Assembly (NCBI GenBank): GCA_965364735.1
Contig: CBDTYW010000080.1
Span: forward strand, 1-13,619
From: CBDTYW01 sp965364735
GTDB lineage: Bacteria; Actinomycetota; Nitriliruptoria; Nitriliruptorales; Nitriliruptoraceae
Direction: 5' to 3'
Length of the DNA stretch: 13,619 nucleotides
Of the stretch, positions 5,446 through 12,442 are shown one piece after another. The position numbers and the translations under genes were made by a program. How positions within the stretch are numbered: the first letter of the stretch is position 1; each line of letters begins with the position of its first letter. The notes under the pieces were generated by a model that worked only from the letters and a program-made list of their open reading frames with translations, did no database searches and was not told the DNA's origin.

Positions 5446-7467
5446 TCACCCAGCGGCGTCGTCGATCGGAGAGAAGGCGATCTGCAGGTCGAGGCTGCCC
5501 CGCGGGGTCCGCTCGATGATGACGCGGCCATCGACGACCTCCGCGTTGTTGGGCAGGCCGGTGGCGACGAAGCCGTCCGGCACCTCGACGGAGATCCTCA
5601 CCTTGGGTGGCGTGATGGTCCGCTGACCGCGGAGGCCGAACCGGTAGACGATGCCGCCGTCCGGCGTCGTCTCCCAGACGCCGGGCTGCACGTACTCATA
5701 GATCAGGTGCGCGCTGGAGCGTGCCGGGACGGACACGAACGTGTCCACAACGACCGATCCCAGCTCCGCCGTCACGCGATCCACGAGGTCGGTCTGGATC
5801 TCCTCGCCGCGCCCGGATCGGTAGTCGCCGGTGAGCAGCAGGGACTCCGGCGCGGTGGCGATGAAGCAGTCATCGCCGCAGAACAGGCTCACCAGCCGGT
5901 ACGACTCGCCCGCCAGCAGGAAGGGCTGGTTGGGGCCGATCACGTAGCGCGGCACCCCGGCAACCGGCGCGCGGTTCTCCAGCTCGACGCGCAGCTGCGT
6001 CCGGGCCCCTCCGTCGGCACGAAGGTTGATGCTCAGGTCCAGATGGTGGCGGACGTAGTAGTCGATCTTGTTGGCGCTGGCACTGTTCGTGACCAGCGCG
6101 ATCCCGCCTGGCTGCAGCGCGAAGGCGCCTGCCACGCCCGCCCTGGCGAGCACGTCCTGGGTGGCCGGGTCCGAGGCGTGCATCTGCAGGTGTCCGTCGA
6201 TGGCGAGGTCGGCCAGGAGCCGCGCCGTGTCCGGCAGGCGGTCGGCGTCGAGACGACCGAGGAACGCCTCCAGCGTGGCGGCCGCGACGGCCCCGAGCAC
6301 CTGCTGGCGCTCGGTCGGGTCGTCGATGTCGCGATACGCCCCGTTGGTCACGTAGTCGACGACGTTGTCGGCGTCGAGCTCGATGAGCCCCGGGACCTCG
6401 ACGGAGCCCGCGACCCCCAGGAGGGCCTCGTAGGCGAAGGGATCGACGGCGATGACCCCGTCGAGCCGCTGCTGGAACGCGAGCTCCCACAACCGCTCGT
6501 ACACGAGTGCCGCGCTCGGGAAGTCCGGGGTCAGGTTGACGTTCTGCCACGCGCCGGTCCCGCCGTATCTGCGGTACCGGCTGAGGTAGTCCCCGTTGGG
6601 CGGCTCGACTGCTTCGGGGCCGAGCTCCGGCAGGTCGAAGAGGCTCGCGAAGTCCCCGATCTCGAGCTGGCCGTCATTGATCGTCGCCAGCGCGTACGCG
6701 CCCAGGTATCCGCCGGTCCCCCGGAGCTCGGCCGGGTTCGACGCGAAGAGGAGGAACGTCCGCGGGGACTCGGAACCGAGGAGCGGCGGGAGCAGGCGGG
6801 CGACGTCGGCAGCGAGACGCGACTGCTCCGACAAGGGGACGACGAGGTCGGAGAGCTGGTCGCGCTGCCGCGCGATCGGACCGACGAGATCCTGGTCGTA
6901 GGACGACGCGACGAGCACCTCGACGTCGCGCACAGCGTCAGCGAGGCTCCCGAGCGGCTCGGCGAGGCCGGCGAGCGGACGAACCGGGAGCCGGCCATCT
7001 CCCTGTTCGTGGTCAGCGAGGGCCGCTTCAGCCGCCGCGAGCGCGACCTCGCCCGCCGTGGATGCGGCCACGGTGGCATCCAGCAGCCGGCCGCCGAACC
7101 TGAGGTCGTCGCCGACGATCGGCAGCCACCGCACCGGCGCGACCCACGGGCGCCCCACCGCTGCCGACGCCCCGGCGAGATCGTCCGAGGCATCCGCGAA
7201 CGCCGAGCGGGCCGCGGTCACATCGCCTTCGACGACGAGGTCGCGGGCCGCGATCAGGTCCTCACGTGCCGTCGCGAGCCGACCCGGCACACCAGAGAGG
7301 GACACACCGACGGCCGTGACCCAAACAAGCGCGGCGAATCCGGTGAACAGGACAACTCGACGCCAAGACCTGGGTGCCGGCCGGCCATTCGCGGGCCCGT
7401 CGGCCGCAATCACCTCACGCCCCCGACCTGAAGCGTGCGCGCCCCGCGCGGTCGACGTGGCCCACAT
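5446..7467 (-). CDS. DUF4012 domain membrane protein
   Basis: The product is 673 residues, with a cytoplasmic basic N-terminus, one membrane segment (about 37-58, VVLFTGFAALVWVTAVGV) and a large extracytoplasmic part. Residues about 62-230 look helical and Ala-rich. The DUF4012 core follows: SNPAELRGTGGYLGAYAL (243-260), YRRYGGTGAWQNVNLTPDFP (298-317) and QRLDGVIAVDPFAYEALLG (333-351). The C-terminal third is beta-rich (IYEYVQPGVWET, PPKVRISVEVPDGF). DUF4012 has no established biochemical role that I can state; such genes are often found among actinobacterial surface-polysaccharide genes, and this context agrees. The start is uncertain: ATG 7467 has no clear ribosome site, while GTG 7413 has GGGGG about 8 nt upstream and keeps the membrane segment. 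Divergent from the priming transferase across a 469-nt gap. Confidence 0.85.
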   Translation of the reverse strand: MWATSTARGAHASGRGREVIAADGPANGRPAPRSWRRVVLFTGFAALVWVTAVGVSLSGVPGRLATAREDLIAARDLVVEGDVTAARSAFADASDDLAGASAAVGRPWVAPVRWLPIVGDDLRFGGRLLDATVAASTAGEVALAAAEAALADHEQGDGRLPVRPLAGLAEPLGSLADAVRDVEVLVASSYDQDLVGPIARQRDQLSDLVVPLSEQSRLAADVARLLPPLLGSESPRTFLLFASNPAELRGTGGYLGAYALATINDGQLEIGDFASLFDLPELGPEAVEPPNGDYLSRYRRYGGTGAWQNVNLTPDFPSAALVYERLWELAFQQRLDGVIAVDPFAYEALLGVAGSVEVPGLIELDADNVVDYVTNGAYRDIDDPTERQQVLGAVAAATLEAFLGRLDADRLPDTARLLADLAIDGHLQMHASDPATQDVLARAGVAGAFALQPGGIALVTNSASANKIDYYVRHHLDLSINLRADGGARTQLRVELENRAPVAGVPRYVIGPNQPFLLAGESYRLVSLFCGDDCFIATAPESLLLTGDYRSGRGEEIQTDLVDRVTAELGSVVVDTFVSVPARSSAHLIYEYVQPGVWETTPDGGIVYRFGLRGQRTITPPKVRISVEVPDGFVATGLPNNAEVVDGRVIIERTPRGSLDLQIAFSPIDDAAG

Positions 7468-7472
7468 GGGCC
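7459..7472. promoter_or_regulatory. Inverted repeat over the DUF4012 gene ATG
   Basis: GGCCCA-CA-TGGGCC is a perfect 6-bp-arm inverted repeat that contains the candidate ATG (7465-7467) of the DUF4012 gene. If GTG 7413 is the true start, it would lie in the leader and could be an operator; if ATG 7467 is used, the hairpin would cover the start codon. It may be chance in GC-rich DNA. Confidence 0.25.
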
Positions 7473-7936
7473 ATTTCGCTCAACGTACGGCCGGTCGCCT
7501 GATGAGCACCCACGGAGCGCCACCCCCGACGACTCCCCGTGGCCACAACGCGTGTGCACGACCAGTCCCACCTTGCGTAGTCCAACCCTGCGGAACGTGA
7601 CCATATCGCGGCCATGAGCGCGACAAGCGACCATATACGAGCGGCCAACGCCCATTCCGCTTCTCCGGGTATCCGATCACGTTTGACGGTGATCTGAGCA
7701 GTGACGAGGCCCGCTCGCAGGCCGACCGATCCGAGGGGCCAACCATGACAACCACCCCAGCAGATGAGGCATCATGTGGTGGTACACCTAGTGAACAGCA
7801 CATCGGCCTTCCCAGCGTGAGCCAGGATCGCGCCGCATGCACATCCAGCGATGCAGCATGGAACGAACTGAACCGACGAGGGACACCGACACTCGGTGCG
7901 TGGGCGCGGCTGAGAACTGAGGGCGAGGGGACTGCA
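7468..7936. other. 469-nt divergent intergenic region
   Basis: I see no convincing gene. It should contain the promoters of the DUF4012 gene (leftward) and the priming transferase (rightward). Visible items are a GACCATAT direct repeat at 7599-7606 and 7629-7636 (30 bp apart), a TTGACG hexamer at 7683-7688 without a good -10, and ATGCACATCCA at 7837-7847, shared with the palindrome at 1299-1316. Positions 7745-7936 form an in-frame upstream extension of the transferase, with its own GAGGGG-ATG but only about 53% G or C at third positions. Confidence 0.5.
7599..7636. repeat. GACCATAT direct repeat, 30-bp period
   Basis: GACCATAT occurs at 7599-7606 and 7629-7636, with similar flanks (GTGACCATATCGCG and GCGACCATATACGA). 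The 30-bp period is close to three helical turns, so both copies would face the same side of the helix, as expected for a pair of regulator sites in the divergent promoter region. Confidence 0.35.
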
Positions 7937-8731
7937 ATGGCAACCGGGGATGGGCTGAGAGAGCCCGTGATCGACCTCGAAGGGGGCGACACGAAGCTGC
8001 TCGACGCCACGAGCTTCTACGCGCGCTGGCTCAAGCCGGCCATCGACCGCGTGGCCGCCCTCGTGCTGCTGATCCTCCTGTCGCCGATCATGGTGGCGGT
8101 TGCCGTCGCCGTCCTCGTCACGCTCGGCCGTCCGCTGCTCTACCGCCAGGAGCGCGTCGGCCGCGACGGCCGACCCTTCACGATGCTGAAGTTCCGCAGC
8201 ATGCAGCACGACCGCCGTGGCGCGGACGAGCCAGACTTCGACGCCGGCTGGGACGGCACCGACCGACGCCTCACGCACAAGACCCCCGAGGACCCGCGCC
8301 ACACCCGCCTCGGCCGCTTCATCCGCAAGTTCAGCCTCGACGAGCTTCCCCAGTTCATCAACGTCCTGCGGGGCGACCTCAGCCTCATCGGTCCTCGGCC
8401 GGAGCTCAAGTCCGTCGTCGACGAGCGCTACCGCGACTGGCAGCACGCCCGTCACGCGGTGCGCCCCGGCCTCACCGGGCTGTGGCAGGTCACCCTCCGC
8501 GACGACACCGGCCAGATGCACCGTCACGTGCACGTCGACCTGCGCTACATCCGGACGCTGTCTCCGCTGGTCGACCTCAAGATCGCCCTGCTCACGATCC
8601 CGACCGTCCTGGGGATCCGGGTGAACGACCGTTGGCACGAGCCGCGCGTCCTCGCCCCTGACCCGACCACCGACAACCCGGCGGCGCCTTCGGCCCCCGT
8701 CGAGGTTCACGAGTCGATCGAGGCTGCCTGA
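7937..8731 (+). CDS. Polyisoprenyl-phosphate sugar-1-phosphate transferase (priming enzyme)
   Basis: This is a bacterial sugar transferase (PF02397 family) that moves a sugar-1-phosphate from a nucleotide sugar to a polyprenyl phosphate on the inner membrane face, starting the repeat unit. It has 264 residues: one hydrophobic membrane segment (about 39-62), then YRQERVGRDGRPFTMLKFRS (69-88), the catalytic Asp-Glu in DELPQ (135-139), SLIGPRPE (149-156) and RPGLTGLWQV (176-185). A charged insert (about 92-122) between KFRSM and RLGRFIR is longer than in minimal members. It is the small single-membrane-segment form, without the N-terminal multi-pass domain of WbaP types. I chose ATG 7937: GAGGGG lies 6 nt before it and codon use turns typical there. 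ATG 7745 is in frame and also has GAGGGG at the same spacing. The donor sugar is not predictable. The GT4-like gene follows 50 bp later. Confidence 0.93.
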   Translation: MATGDGLREPVIDLEGGDTKLLDATSFYARWLKPAIDRVAALVLLILLSPIMVAVAVAVLVTLGRPLLYRQERVGRDGRPFTMLKFRSMQHDRRGADEPDFDAGWDGTDRRLTHKTPEDPRHTRLGRFIRKFSLDELPQFINVLRGDLSLIGPRPELKSVVDERYRDWQHARHAVRPGLTGLWQVTLRDDTGQMHRHVHVDLRYIRTLSPLVDLKIALLTIPTVLGIRVNDRWHEPRVLAPDPTTDNPAAPSAPVEVHESIEAA

Positions 8732-8758
8732 GGCGATGACGGCTCGTCCGTCACGCCT
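8731..8758 (+). promoter_or_regulatory. Intercistronic hairpin between priming transferase and GT
   Basis: AGGCG-A-TGACGG, loop CTCGT, CCGTCA-CGCCT gives an 11-bp stem with a single bulged A (8736). It starts on the last base of the transferase stop codon and ends 9 nt before the GT ribosome site (GGAGGG, 8768-8773). No U-tract follows. It could stabilise the upstream message, partly terminate, or tune the ratio of the two proteins. Confidence 0.55.
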
Positions 8759-8781
8759 GGCGCCACCGGAGGGTTTCCCGC

Positions 8782-9936
8782 GTGCGCGTGCTCTACATGT
8801 TCACCGGGGTCTTCTGGAGCCGCGACGAAGGCACCGAGATCCGCGAGCTCCTCGCGGGGCTGATCGAGGCCACGTCGGCTGACGCCTCGGTCGTGGTCCG
8901 GGTCTCCGACGGCGACCGGCTCTACCGGCCGTCGCTGACCGTCGACGGGTCGGTCCAGTTCGACGACGTCGGTGAGTTCGCCGAGGCGGTCCGCAACCCG
9001 CCGGACGTCGTCTGGGCCCACATGGTCATCCAGCCGCAGCTGCTGCGCGCGGTCACCCGGCTGCGCGCCAAGCGGGTCCCCGTCCTCCTCGCCCCGATGT
9101 CGATGCTCGGCGACGACTTCGCGAGCGCCTCATGGTTCAAGGACGCGAGCCTCCTCGAATCGCTCGTCAAGCCCGCGAAGGTCCGGGCGTTGCGGGCCGC
9201 CTGGAACGCGGTCACGACCGTCATGGCCGTCGTCTCGGCCAACGAGGCTGCGCAGGCCCACCTCTCACCGCAGGACGTGGTGCTCGCTCCGCTCCCAATC
9301 CCTCACAGCCCGCTCGCGGACGCAGCATCCTCGGCCACGACCCCACCGGACGACGACGAGCCGGCGGGCGACGGCCCGGTTGCGATCGTCAGCCGGTTCG
9401 ACGTCCACCGCAAGGGCTTCGACCGCCTCGTCGACTGGATCGAGGCCCACGCCGACGCGCTGCCCCGCCCCGCGCTGCTCCTGCTCGCCGGTCACGACGA
9501 CAACCCGCCGGAGGCGATCCCCCGGCTCATCGAAGCCGGGCTGATCGAGTGGGACAGCACGACCCGCGGAGCCGATCTGCTGCCCCGGCTCCGCGGCTGC
9601 CGTGGCACGGTGCTGCTCTCGCGGTTCGAGGCGATGCCGCGGTCGCTGCGCGAGTCCGCCGTCGCCGGGATCCCGGTGCTCGCCACGACCGAGTCGAACT
9701 GGACCGAGGTCGTCGAGACGCTCGGGACCGGCTGCATCGTGGACGGTGACGATCCTGACGACGTGATGCGCGGTTTCGCCACGCTCCCGGACATGCCGCG
9801 ACGCGGCGCAACGGCCCTGCGGCTCTTCGATCGTGCGCGCCTCGGCGCGTTCTACGCCGAGGTCCTCCGGGACCTCGCGCACGGCCGGCAACCGCGCCAA
9901 CCGAACTACTACGCGACCTTCCGCGCCAGCACCTGA
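8782..9936 (+). CDS. GT4-like glycosyltransferase
   Basis: This cytosolic GT-B-fold retaining glycosyltransferase (384 residues) should add a sugar to the lipid-linked intermediate. The N-terminal domain begins MRVLYMFTGVFW, with an EGTEIRELL helix (16-24). The C-terminal donor domain begins at about residue 198 with VAIVSRFDVHRKGFDRLVDW (200-219), the classical GT4 strand and loop. The E-x7-E motif is complete: SRFEAMPRSLRESAVAGIPV (280-299), Glu283 and Glu291. A Pro/Asp-rich linker (about 182-197) joins the domains. The start is GTG 8782 with GGAGGG 8 nt upstream. It is co-directional with the priming transferase, so probably in one operon, and convergent with the methyltransferase, whose stop is only 13 bp away. 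Donor and acceptor are unknown. Confidence 0.88.
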   Translation: MRVLYMFTGVFWSRDEGTEIRELLAGLIEATSADASVVVRVSDGDRLYRPSLTVDGSVQFDDVGEFAEAVRNPPDVVWAHMVIQPQLLRAVTRLRAKRVPVLLAPMSMLGDDFASASWFKDASLLESLVKPAKVRALRAAWNAVTTVMAVVSANEAAQAHLSPQDVVLAPLPIPHSPLADAASSATTPPDDDEPAGDGPVAIVSRFDVHRKGFDRLVDWIEAHADALPRPALLLLAGHDDNPPEAIPRLIEAGLIEWDSTTRGADLLPRLRGCRGTVLLSRFEAMPRSLRESAVAGIPVLATTESNWTEVVETLGTGCIVDGDDPDDVMRGFATLPDMPRRGATALRLFDRARLGAFYAEVLRDLAHGRQPRQPNYYATFRAST

Positions 9937-9949
9937 GCGCGCGAGGCGG

Positions 9950-11176
9950 TCACCAGACCCGGATCTCCGGGACCGCGACCGCGAACTGGCCACCCCATTC
10001 GCGGATGCCCGCGAGCTGCTCCTCGATCTCGTCGGCGATGTTCCATGGCAGGATCAGCACGACGTCCGGCCGCTCCTCCATGATGCGCTCGGGCGCCTCG
10101 ATGGGGATGCGCACGCCCGGGATCAGGCGGCCCTGCTTGTGCGGGGACCGGTCCACGGTGAACGGCAGCCGATCCGGGCCGATCCCGCAGTGGTTCAGCA
10201 ACACCACGCCCTTGGCCGGCGCGCCGTACCCGACGACTCGCTTGCCCTCGGCCTCCATGCGATCGAGGAACGCGAGCAGCCCGGCACGGACGCGTCCCGG
10301 GACCTCAGCGAAGTGCGCGAGCTGCTCCGCGTCGAGGATGCCGTCGGCCCGCTCACGATCGATCACCTCACCCACGGCTGCGGTCACCGGATGCGCCGAG
10401 ACGTCCGCCCGTTGGGCGAAGACCCGGAGCGATCCACCGTGGGTCGGCAGCTCCTCGACGTCGAAGACCTGGAGCCCGACTCGGTCACACAGGTCAGCCA
10501 CGACCCCGAGCGAGAGGTAGGAGTAGTGCTCGTGGTAGATCGTGTCGAACTGCCCGAGCCGGACGATGTTCGCGAGGTGCGGGAACTCGAACGTGGCGAC
10601 GCCGTCGTCCTTCAGCGCGATCCGGACCCCGTCCAGGAAGTCGAGGACGCTGGACTGGTGGGCGAGCACGTTGTTCGCGACGATGAGGTCGGCGGGCCGC
10701 CCGCCCGCGACCAGGTCCTTGGCGTAGGACTGGCCGAAGAAGGCGACGTCGGTGTCGACGCCGCGCTCGCGAGCAGCCGCGGCGGTGTTGCCGGCCGGCT
10801 CCACGCCGAGCACCGGGACGCCGCGCTCGACGAACCACTGGAGGAGATAGCCGTCGTTGCTCGCGATCTCGATCACGAGGCTGTCCGCCCCGAGGCCGAA
10901 GCGCGGGATCATCGCCTCGGCGTAGCGCTTGGCGTGCGCGACCCACGAGGTCGAGAACGACGAGAAGTAGGTGTAGTCGTCATCGAACATGTCGGCGGTG
11001 GCGACGTGCGGGGGAACCTGGACGTGCCCCGTCGACGAGATGTAGGCCACGAGCGGGTAGGTCGGACCGGGGGGCTCGCCGGCGCGCTCGAGGCTGTTCG
11101 CCAGCGGCTGCTCGCCGAGGTCGGCGAACACGATCGTGAGCGGTTCCCCGGTCACCTGACAGCGGTGCGTGGTCAT
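9950..11176 (-). CDS. Sugar C-methyltransferase (TylC3/NovU-like)
   Basis: This S-adenosylmethionine-dependent methyltransferase (408 residues) belongs to the family that C-methylates NDP-4-keto-deoxyhexoses. It has three parts. The N-terminal putative zinc domain (about 1-65) keeps the family signature DLGEQPLANSL (19-29) and TGHVQV (49-54). The SAM fold has the glycine-poor motif I EIASNDGYLLQW (103-114) and GVEPA (124-128). The active-site segment is DTIYHEHYSYLSL (211-223), with the His-Glu-His expected of catalytic bases, and the C-terminal domain has VGYGAPAKG (314-322). Oddly, three of the four usual zinc-binding cysteines are missing: only Cys6 remains, and the positions aligned to the others hold Thr9, Ile46 and Thr49. 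ATG 11176 has GGAAGG 8 nt upstream. It lies 116 bp downstream of the cytidylyltransferase gene, an arrangement consistent with a branched CDP-sugar. It could instead modify a different keto sugar. Confidence 0.88.
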   Translation of the reverse strand: MTTHRCQVTGEPLTIVFADLGEQPLANSLERAGEPPGPTYPLVAYISSTGHVQVPPHVATADMFDDDYTYFSSFSTSWVAHAKRYAEAMIPRFGLGADSLVIEIASNDGYLLQWFVERGVPVLGVEPAGNTAAAARERGVDTDVAFFGQSYAKDLVAGGRPADLIVANNVLAHQSSVLDFLDGVRIALKDDGVATFEFPHLANIVRLGQFDTIYHEHYSYLSLGVVADLCDRVGLQVFDVEELPTHGGSLRVFAQRADVSAHPVTAAVGEVIDRERADGILDAEQLAHFAEVPGRVRAGLLAFLDRMEAEGKRVVGYGAPAKGVVLLNHCGIGPDRLPFTVDRSPHKQGRLIPGVRIPIEAPERIMEERPDVVLILPWNIADEIEEQLAGIREWGGQFAVAVPEIRVW

Positions 11177-11272
11177 GCGTCGAGCCTTCCGTCGTCGCAG
11201 GCCCGCGTATGCAACCCGACATCGAGCGGCGATGCGGCCGTTCGATCAGGTCAATCTGCACCCACCCTCGTC

Positions 11273-11280
11273 GGGGGGGG
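11273..11280 (+). repeat. G8 homopolymer tract
   Basis: Eight G in a row lie between the methyltransferase start and the cytidylyltransferase stop. On the minus-strand transcript this is C8, about 100 nt before the methyltransferase start. Such tracts can slip in replication, but this one is intergenic. Confidence 0.6.
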
Positions 11281-11292
11281 AGCCGCCGGGGC

Positions 11293-12099
11293 TCACCAGA
11301 TCTTCCAGGGCGCCTCGTCCGCGGCCCACAGATCGTTGAGCTCCTTGTACTCGCGGTAGGTGTCCATCCCGCGCCAGAAGCCGTTGTGCTCGTACATGGA
11401 CAGCTGCCCGTCGCGGGCGAGCTTCGGCAGCGGGCCCGTCTCGAAGACCAGGTCAGCGCCGTCGTGGACGTAGTCGAAGATCTCACGCTGGAAGAGGAAG
11501 AACCCCCCCGAGATCCGCCCCGTCGCGACGGTCGGCTTCTCGTTGAACTCGACGACGTCGGTGCCTTCGACCACGATCTCGCCGTAGCGGCTCACCGGGT
11601 TCACGCCGGTCACGGTCCCGATCCGACCAGACGCGCGGTGCACCGCGAGCTGGGCGTCGAGGTCGATCGCGCCGATCGAGTCCGCGTAGGTGAACGCGAA
11701 CGTCTCGGTGTCGATGTAGCGACGGATGCGGGAGAGCCGTCCCCCGGTCTGGGTGGCCAGACCGGTCTCGGCGAACGTGATCTCCCAGTCCTCCTCGGTG
11801 ACCTCGTCGTGGTAGGTCAGCGCACCGCCATCGCCGAGGTTCATCGAGAAGGACGCCTGCTGCTCGCGGTACGACATGAAGTACTGCTTGATGGTCCAGG
11901 ACTTGTAGCCCAGACACAGCACGAAGCGCCGGAAACCCTGGGCGCCGTAGACCTTCATGACGTGCCAGAGGATGGGGAAGTCACCAACCGGGACGAGCGG
12001 CTTGGGGATCTCCTCCTCGACCGCTCCCCGCAGCCGGGTACCGAAGCCACCGCACAGGATGACGACGGGGATGTCTCGCTTGTCCAGCTGCTCGCTCAT
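11293..12099 (-). CDS. rfbF: Glucose-1-phosphate cytidylyltransferase-like protein
   Basis: This nucleotidyltransferase (268 residues; the family is usually near 257) would make CDP-glucose from CTP and glucose-1-phosphate, the first step to CDP-linked 6-deoxy and dideoxy sugars. Motifs are LCGGFGTRL (15-23), PKPLVPVGDFPILWHVMKVY (32-51), FVLCLGYKSWTIKQYF (59-74), TGGRLSRIRRYI (118-129), FNEKP (185-189), SGGFFLF (197-203) and HNGFWRGMDTYREY (238-251). ILWHVMK, LGYK and FW-x2-MDT point to this family rather than thymidylyl- or uridylyltransferases. Two spots differ from the enterobacterial enzyme: the metal-binding loop reads TYADSIGAID (137-146) instead of TYGDG-type, and EEEIPKP replaces EET-type. 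Sugar specificity is therefore less certain. ATG 12099 has only a weak purine run upstream; the frame is open to 12375 without homology. A C7 run (about 11503-11509 on the plus strand) lies inside the gene. Confidence 0.88.
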   Translation of the reverse strand: MSEQLDKRDIPVVILCGGFGTRLRGAVEEEIPKPLVPVGDFPILWHVMKVYGAQGFRRFVLCLGYKSWTIKQYFMSYREQQASFSMNLGDGGALTYHDEVTEEDWEITFAETGLATQTGGRLSRIRRYIDTETFAFTYADSIGAIDLDAQLAVHRASGRIGTVTGVNPVSRYGEIVVEGTDVVEFNEKPTVATGRISGGFFLFQREIFDYVHDGADLVFETGPLPKLARDGQLSMYEHNGFWRGMDTYREYKELNDLWAADEAPWKIW

Positions 12100-12281
12100 G
12101 GGCGATCTCGTTCCGGAGGGTGAGGTTTGTGGTCCGACGATGCTGTTCCGTCGACCCGCGCGAGGCGTCGTTGACGAACTGGTGCGCTCTCCGCATTCAT
12201 CAACACGGTGGGCGCACGACTTGACTAGTCCGGACGAGCCAGGCACCGGGGTTGCATCGTGACCCATCGGGAGGTGATCCG

Positions 12282-12300
12282 CACATCTTGAACCGATGTG
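12282..12300. promoter_or_regulatory. CACATC-N7-GATGTG inverted repeat
   Basis: These are perfect 6-bp arms around a 7-nt spacer in the divergent region. The same hexamers with the same spacer, but in the opposite order (GATGTG-N7-CACATC), occur at 1294-1312 in the other divergent promoter region. This could be a shared regulator site, or chance. Confidence 0.3.
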
Positions 12301-12373
12301 TCCGATCTGGGGGTCGCGGCGGCCGGTATGACACGCGAGCATGGCACGACGGAGGGGGACTCTGAGGACGCGC

Positions 12374-12404
12374 ACGTCGTGTCCGACGTCACCGATCGGT
12401 GACG
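12374..12404. promoter_or_regulatory. Overlapping palindromes upstream of the malectin gene
   Basis: CGTCACCGATCGGTGACG (12387-12404) is a perfect 18-bp palindrome with no spacer, 38 bp before the malectin gene start. Overlapping its left edge is ACGTCG-TGTC-CGACGT (12374-12389). The first is long enough to be a dimeric regulator site; the second shares ACGTCGTGT with the inverted repeat ahead of the LPATG gene at 5310. Confidence 0.55.
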
Positions 12405-12442
12405 CTCAAGACCCCTCCCGCCTGTTCTGAGAGGGAATCCCC

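Larger units (their letters stand above)
12100..12442. other. 343-nt divergent intergenic region
   Basis: No gene is visible. It should hold promoters for the leftward cytidylyltransferase/methyltransferase pair and the rightward malectin gene. On the plus strand TTGACG (12171-12176) is followed by CATTCA at 17-nt spacing, and TTGACT (12221-12226) overlaps the small palindrome GACTAGTC (12223-12230). CACATC-N7-GATGTG (12282-12300) and the two inverted repeats at 12374-12404 are operator-like. None is strong enough to assign a transcription start. Confidence 0.5.

Noticed and set aside
4816..7431. 871-codon open frame on the plus strand
   Set aside because: It lies antisense to the DUF4012 and LPATG genes, its protein is Arg/Glu/Asp-rich with no domain, and the opposite strand has clear motifs. 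It is a high-GC shadow frame.
9833..11359. 508-codon open frame on the plus strand
   Set aside because: It is antisense to the methyltransferase, whose SAM motif and HEHYSY site are unmistakable; the plus-strand protein is charged low-complexity sequence.
12100..12375. N-terminal extension of the cytidylyltransferase to 12375
   Set aside because: The extra residues have no family counterpart and overlap the intergenic palindromes; the conserved nucleotide loop begins about 14 residues after ATG 12099.
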